Below are positions 30,878 through 35,956 of a DNA stretch of 35,956 bases, piece after piece. This DNA is from an uncultured Clostridia bacterium (lineage in GTDB: Bacteria > Bacillota > Clostridia > TANB77 > CAG-508): positions 1-35,956 of the forward strand of contig CANQTZ010000006.1 in the NCBI GenBank assembly GCA_947626865.1. The letters run 5' to 3'. Each line of letters starts with the position of its first letter. Position 1 is the stretch's first letter. The notes under the pieces were generated by a model, which was given only the letters and a program-made list of their open reading frames with translations, was not told where the DNA came from and searched no databases. Made by a program: the position numbers and the translations under genes.

Positions 30878-31970
30878 TTATACATTAAATTTAAAAAGAA
30901 CAATATCTCCATCTTGCATAATGTATTCTTTTCCTTCTGAACGAACCAATCCCTTTTCTCTAGCATTCACCATTGAGCCTGATTCCATTAAATCTTTATA
31001 AGAAACTACCTCTGCTTTAATAAATCCTCTTTCAATATCTGAATGAATTTTTCCAGCAGCTTGAGGTGCTTTTGTTCCTTTTTTTATAGTCCATGCTCTA
31101 ACTTCTGGTTCTCCCGCTGTTAAAAATGACATTAAGCCTAACAAATCATAACTTTTTTTAATAACTTTATCTAATCCAGATTCTTCCAAACCAAGAGCTT
31201 CTAGCATTTCTTTCTTATCATCATCATCTAATCCGAGATAATTCCTCTTCAATCTTTACACATAATGGAATTACTTCTGCTTTTTCTTTTAATGCATAAT
31301 CTTTTACTTTTTTTACTAATTCATCATTTTCTGCATTATCTAGTTGTTCTTCCGAAATATTAGCAATATATAAAATTGGTTTTGTCGTAAGTAAAAACAT
31401 TTCTTTAACAAGTTCTTGTTCCTCATCATTAAAATCAATTGCTCTTGCTGATATTCCATTTTCTAGATTTTCTTTAATCTTCAATAATAAATCAATTTCT
31501 TGTTGATATTTCTTATCTGCCTTTAAATTTTTCTTTGCCTTATCTAATCTTTTATTGACTGTTTCAATATCTGCAAAAATCAACTCAAAATTAATTGTCT
31601 CAATATCTCTAATAGGATCAACATTACCATCAACATGCACCACATTCGAATCCTCAAAACAACGAACTACCTCACAAATACTATCAGTCTCACGAATATG
31701 CGACAAAAATTTATTTCCTAATCCTTCGCCCTTGCTAGCTCCTTTAACCAAACCTGCAATATCCACAAACTCAATTACCGCATGAGTTGTCTTTTGAGGA
31801 TTATACATTTTTGTTAGCTCATCTAACCTTTCATCAGGTACTCCAACAACACCAACATTTGGCTCTATGGTACAAAATGGATAATTAGCACATTCTGCTC
31901 CTGCTTTAGTAATACTATTAAACATCGTACTTTTGCCTACATTGGGCAAACCAACAATTCCTATTTTCAT
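30878..31970 (-). CDS. ychF: Redox-regulated ATPase YchF, one +1 shift at CGG 31233-31235
   Basis: [21 protein letters not shown]...; joins as CVKIEEELS(C)[25 protein letters not shown]...[49 protein letters not shown]; 1093 nt minus 1 = 364 codons. Confidence 0.96.
31232..31235 (-). other. Inferred +1 frameshift / CGGA quadruplet read as Gly (ychF)
   Basis: GAA TTA TCT (C)GGA TTA GAT GAT GAT. Confidence 0.85.
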
Positions 31971-31993
31971 ACACCTTTACTCCTTTTTTATTT

Positions 31994-32072
31994 AGTGCCT
32001 GTCCCAAATGGTACATCAATGTGCCATTTGGGACAGGCACTAACGGCACATCGATGTGCTTTTGGGGACGGG
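31994..32072. repeat. REP-like palindrome agtgcctgtcccaaatgg...ccatttgggacaggcact plus adjoining half unit
   Basis: Perfect 18-bp inverted arms at 31994-32041, followed by cggcacatcgatgtgcttttggggacggg. Confidence 0.88.
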
Positions 32073-33961
32073 TTACTTATGACACGTGTTTTCTTCTAAT
32101 ATTTTATTTATAAATTCTTCTACTTGCATTGTTCCAATGTCTCCTTCTTCTCTGGAACGTACTGCTACTAAATTGTTTTCTCTTTCTTTCTCTCCTATGA
32201 TTAGCATATAAGGTACTTTTTCTAGTTGTGCTTCTCTAATTTTGTAACCTGTTTTTTCGTTTCTATCATCTACCAATGCACGTATTCCTTTTTTCATAAA
32301 TTGTTCTTTCAATTTATTTGCATATTCGTGTTGATTGTCTGTGATTGGTAAGATTTTTACTTGTACTGGTGCAAGCCATACTGGGAAAGCTCCTGCATAG
32401 TGTTCTATCTTTCGATACTTCCAAATATAACTCTATGTAACATAACTGGTCTATGCTTTTCTCCATCTTCTCCAATATAGTTTAAATCAAATCTTTCTGG
32501 CATTTGAAAGTCCAATTGTATAGTTCCACATTGCCAACTTCTTCCTAGACAATCTTTTATGTGAAAATCTATTTTTGGACCATAGAAAGCTCCGTCTCCT
32601 TCATTTAATTCGTACTCCATATTCAAGCTTGTTAACACTTTTTTCAATGCATTTTCGGCCATATTCCATAATTCATCACTTCCCATTGAATCGTCTGGTC
32701 TTGTTGATAATTCTACTTTATATTCAAATCCAAATATACTATATACTTCATCAACCAGTCTTATAACACCTGCTATTTCCTGCTCAATTTGACTTGGTAA
32801 ACAGAAAATGTGAGCATCATCTTGTGTAAAGCAACGAACTCTAAATAATCCATTTAATTCTCCAGATTTTTCATGTCTATGTACTAAACCTAATTCACCT
32901 GCTCTAATTGGTAATTCACGATATGAATGCATTCCATTCTTATATACAATCATTCCTCCTGGACAATTCATTGGTTTTATTCCATAATCAGTATCATCAA
33001 TTTTAGTTGTATACATATTCTCTTTATAATGATCCCAATGTCCTGAACGGTGCCATAATTCCTCATTCAATATTACAGGAGTTTTTATTTCTTGATATCC
33101 ATTTTCAATATGTATTTTTCTCCAAAAATCTTCTAATACATTTCTCAATATCATTCCTTTAGGCAAAAAGAAAGGAAATCCTGGTCCTTCTGGAGCTATC
33201 ATAAATAATTCTAATTCTTTTCCTAATTTTTTATGATCTCTTTTTTTGGCTTCTTCTAATAGATCTAAATATTCTTGTAACATACTTGCTTTTGGAAAAG
33301 ATATAGCATAAATTCTTTGTAACATTTTGTTATGCTCATCCCCTCTCCAATAAGCTCCTGAAGAAGATAATATTTTAATTGTTTTTACTTTTCCAGTATT
33401 TGATAAGTGTGGACCTGCACATAAATCTGTAAAATCTCCTTGTTTATAAAAGCTGATTTCTTCTCCTTCTGGTAAATCCTCAATCAATTCAACCTTATAT
33501 GGTTCATTTTTCATAAGTTCTAAAGCTTCTTTTCGTGGTAAAGAAAATCTTTCAATTGGTAAATTTTCTTTTATAATTTTTTTCATTTCTTCTTCAATTT
33601 TTGCTTTGTCTTCATCTGTAAAAGGCTTTTCTACATCAAAATCATAATAAAAGCCTTCAGCAATTGCAGGACCAATTGCAATTTTTGCTTCTGGGAATAG
33701 TCGTTTTACAGCTTGTGCCATAATATGCGAAGATGTATGCCAATATGCCTTCTTTCCTTCTAAATCGTCTTCTTGAAAAGTATGAATTATTAAATTACAA
33801 TCTTCTTGTAATTCATATCTTAAGTCTTTAACTGCTCCATCTACTTCTGCACAAGTGGCAACTCTTGCCAATCCTTCACTAATTTGCTTTGCAACATCAA
33901 AGATATGGCTTCCTTTTTCTACTTTTAAAACAGTTCCATCTTTTAATGCAACATTAATCAT
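32073..33961 (-). CDS. thrS: Threonyl-tRNA synthetase with an apparent 16-nt deletion near 32405
   Basis: [30 protein letters not shown]...; FGSIER then stop; the other frame continues [37 protein letters not shown]; residues FIGIL-like of motif 3 are missing. Confidence 0.93.
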
Positions 33962-33991
33962 AATATCTCCTCCTTTTATTTTTATAAATTC

Positions 33992-34243
33992 AAAATGCAC
34001 TCTTAATAGATAATTAATTTATCTATTAGGAGTGCATTTTTTTGCACGGTTCCATCCTATTTTTTACTTAATTTTAAGATGATAACGGTTCTTTTCCGTC
34101 TAGCTTATTCACTAGAAACTTTGAAGAGGTAGTTTTTCGGATATGTTTTCTTGAATTAGCTTCCAGCTAATAACTAATTCTCTCTTTTAAGTAACCTTTA
34201 CCCTACTTTTTCTCTTACTCGTTTTTATTTTTATTATTAACTA
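33992..34243 (-). promoter_or_regulatory. T-box leader (Thr) upstream of thrS with antiterminator and terminator
   Basis: Minus strand: AGGATGGAACCGTGC T-box sequence (34044-34058), terminator aatgcactcctaatagata/tatctattaagagtgcatt (33992-34037), GAGAGAATTAGT and ACTACCTC (candidate ACC specifier). Confidence 0.88.
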
Positions 34244-34249
34244 ACAATT

Positions 34250-34278
34250 ATTTTAAAACTTTTTTTGAAAAAAGTCAA
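34250..34278 (-). promoter_or_regulatory. Sigma-A type promoter for the T-box/thrS transcript
   Basis: Minus strand TTGACT - 17 nt - TAAAAT. Confidence 0.75.
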
Positions 34279-34296
34279 TAGAAATTCTTTACTTTC

Positions 34297-35676
34297 CACG
34301 TTGATTTAATAAATTTTTAATTTTGTAACATTTTTGTAACATTGTTAGTTTAGAATATCTAACAATGTTACATTGCTTCATAAAAAGCTGTATCTAGAAA
34401 ATGTTCTAACTTTCTATCATTAGTTAAACAATTTCTAATACTCGATATTATTGTTTTCCTTTTTGTATTATTTTTCTTAATATAATCAGAATGTAATTTT
34501 ATTGATACTTTTCTCATCATATTTAATATTTTCTGTGTATTTTCGCTTTTTACAGGACATTTATCTTCTTTAAAATTCACATCTAATACCCAGTGCATAC
34601 TCTCTATCTTCCAATGGTTTCTAGCATACTTCATTAATTTTTCTGGACCATCAGTTAAACTTGTTAAATAATAGCTTTTTTCCATGCTTTTATTTCCATT
34701 TTTTTCTACTTCTCGTTTTATACAAAATATTTGCTTTAGATTTGCCCATTCCTTTAATTTATCTTTTAAAAAATTTAAACTTTCTAATCCTGGTAATACA
34801 TAGCATTTTCTCTTTTCTATCCTTCCTCCATTAATTTCTACTGTAGTACTTTCTAAATATTCAGATGAACTTGATTTATCTGACAAATTGTCATCAAATA
34901 GTAAACTTATATCTTGATATAAGCTCTTTTGGTTTTCTTTTAATTGAATTATATAATCCCCTTCTCCATCAACTATAGTTTTTATAGTTTCTTTCTGACA
35001 GTGTATTGCATCTGCTGTTACTATTGTATTTTTCAATTCAAACATTTTTAATATTTCTCTTCCTGCTATAATTTCATTTGTTTTGTCTTTTATTTCTGTT
35101 TGCGCTACCGGCATTTTTGCATTTACATCATATGCTGTTACTATTTGTAATGCTTTTTCTGGATTTCCAAAATTATTAGTACTTCTTATAGCTTTTCCAT
35201 CTATTGATATTTCTCTTACTTCTTTTTGTATATTTTCTAATTCTTCTCCAACTATCAATGTACTATTTATAACATTTCTACATATTCCTATTATACACAT
35301 CTCTACCTGTAATACATTCAATACTGATAATATATTACTAAAAGTAGCTAAACATGGTATTCTTTCAATTTCTATATATTTTTGAATTACTTGTATTTTA
35401 TTTTCTAATACTTCAACCATTTCTTCTAAATCTTTACAGCCACATATAATTCCACACATAACCATAAATAGAATATGACTTAATTTGTATGTTATATAGC
35501 TTTCATCCCTATATTCTTCTACTATACTAAAATATATTTCACACTTCTCAAATAAATTTTCTTCTTTCATTTCTATCACCAAATTTATTTTATTTGATTT
35601 TCATTTATTTTTCAAGAATTTTTTAGATTTATATTACAGAAATATTACAAATTTAAAAATTTATTAAATCAACGTG
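34297..35676. mobile_element. Complete ISAs1-family insertion sequence, 1380 bp, with 9-bp TSD
   Basis: Inverted ends cacgttgatttaataaatttttaa; flanking direct repeats tttactttc at 34288-34296 and 35677-35685. Confidence 0.9.
34368..35582 (-). CDS. ISAs1 family transposase
   Basis: ISIDGKAIRSTNN, AYDVNAKMPVAQTEIKDKTNEI, TADAIHCQKETIKTIVDGEGDYIIQLKENQKSLY, RNHWKIESMHWVLDVNFKEDKC. Confidence 0.92.
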   Translation of the reverse strand: MVIEMKEENLFEKCEIYFSIVEEYRDESYITYKLSHILFMVMCGIICGCKDLEEMVEVLENKIQVIQKYIEIERIPCLATFSNILSVLNVLQVEMCIIGICRNVINSTLIVGEELENIQKEVREISIDGKAIRSTNNFGNPEKALQIVTAYDVNAKMPVAQTEIKDKTNEIIAGREILKMFELKNTIVTADAIHCQKETIKTIVDGEGDYIIQLKENQKSLYQDISLLFDDNLSDKSSSSEYLESTTVEINGGRIEKRKCYVLPGLESLNFLKDKLKEWANLKQIFCIKREVEKNGNKSMEKSYYLTSLTDGPEKLMKYARNHWKIESMHWVLDVNFKEDKCPVKSENTQKILNMMRKVSIKLHSDYIKKNNTKRKTIISSIRNCLTNDRKLEHFLDTAFYEAM

Positions 35677-35705
35677 TTTACTTTCTTAAATTGTTGTTGT
35701 ATAAT
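35677..35705 (+). promoter_or_regulatory. Candidate tRNA-Thr promoter
   Basis: TTTACT - 17 nt - TATAAT; -35 lies inside the IS target duplication. Confidence 0.55.
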
Positions 35706-35716
35706 ATTGTCAATAT

Positions 35717-35792
35717 GCTTCCATAGCTCAGTAGGTAGAGTGCAGCCTTGGTAAGGCTGAGGTCACGGGTTCAATTCCCGTTGGAAGCTCCA
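35717..35792 (+). tRNA. tRNA-Thr (anticodon GGT), CCA encoded
   Basis: gcttcca ... cagcc ttggtaa ggctg ... cgggttcaattcccg ... tggaagc tcca cloverleaf. Confidence 0.95.
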
Positions 35793-35831
35793 GCTAAACT
35801 CTAGTGATTTCAAGTATTTCACTAGATTTTA

Positions 35832-35956
35832 TTATTGATTATAATTATTTATTTGTTTAATAACCCTACAAGGATTTCCGACAAGCTACTACATTTGATG
35901 GAATATCTTTATTAACAATACTGCCTGCCCCTATCACAACATTATTTCCAATAGTC
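35832..35956 (-). CDS. Left-handed beta-helix (hexapeptide) O-acetyltransferase, C-terminal part, one +1 shift at CGG 35878-35880
   Basis: TIGNNVVIGAGSIVNKDIPSNVVAC(C)GNPCRVIKQINNYNQ-stop; unshifted frame gives CRKSL-stop. Confidence 0.85.
35877..35880 (-). other. Inferred +1 frameshift / CGGA quadruplet read as Gly (acetyltransferase)
   Basis: GTA GCT TGT (C)GGA AAT CCT TGT AGG GTT ATT; conserved VVAxGNPCRVI. Confidence 0.85.

Noticed and set aside
8288-35956. Random sequencing/assembly indels as the cause of the 11 breaks
   Set aside because: Not fully excluded without reads, but disfavoured: all are +C, almost none extends a C homopolymer, all lie exactly before an in-frame Gly codon, and there are no A/T homopolymer indels despite very AT-rich sequence.
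8288-35956. Stop codon reassignment or CGG reassigned to another amino acid without shift
   Set aside because: Without skipping a base the downstream frame is lost and stops soon follow; simple codon reassignment cannot restore the conserved sequence.

Overview
AT-rich, low-GC Gram-positive (Clostridia-like) chromosomal window, mostly minus-strand housekeeping genes: partial secA, guaA, dgt-like, AI-2E transporter, murD, an electron-bifurcating-type [FeFe] hydrogenase set (hydA/hydB/hydC-like), a long fatty-acid synthesis cluster (birA-fabD-fabG-fabF-accB-fabZ-accC-accD-accA-fabI), two FadD-like AMP ligases, pyrE-like, ychF, T-box-regulated thrS, an ISAs1-family IS, tRNA-Thr(GGU) and a partial acetyltransferase. 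The main observation is genetic-code level. Eight genes, most of them normally essential, are split in the ORF track, and 11 of 12 breakpoints have the same form: an in-frame CGG triplet where one C must be skipped so that the following GGA/GGT is read as a glycine, usually one that is highly conserved in the family. By my manual scan these 11 are the only in-frame CGG triplets in any credible CDS of the window, while out-of-frame CGG (e.g. GGC GGA, ATC GGA) is common in intact genes. This fits systematic +1 frameshifting or quadruplet decoding at CGG (CGGN -> Gly) better than random sequencing error or pseudogenisation, but raw reads, the tRNA set and proteomics are needed. Other items: a ~237-bp MITE-like element with 50-bp TIRs and an 8-bp TSD, REP-like palindromic repeat families, a 16-nt deletion in thrS motif 3, and an IS inserted between the thrS T-box promoter and the tRNA-Thr promoter.
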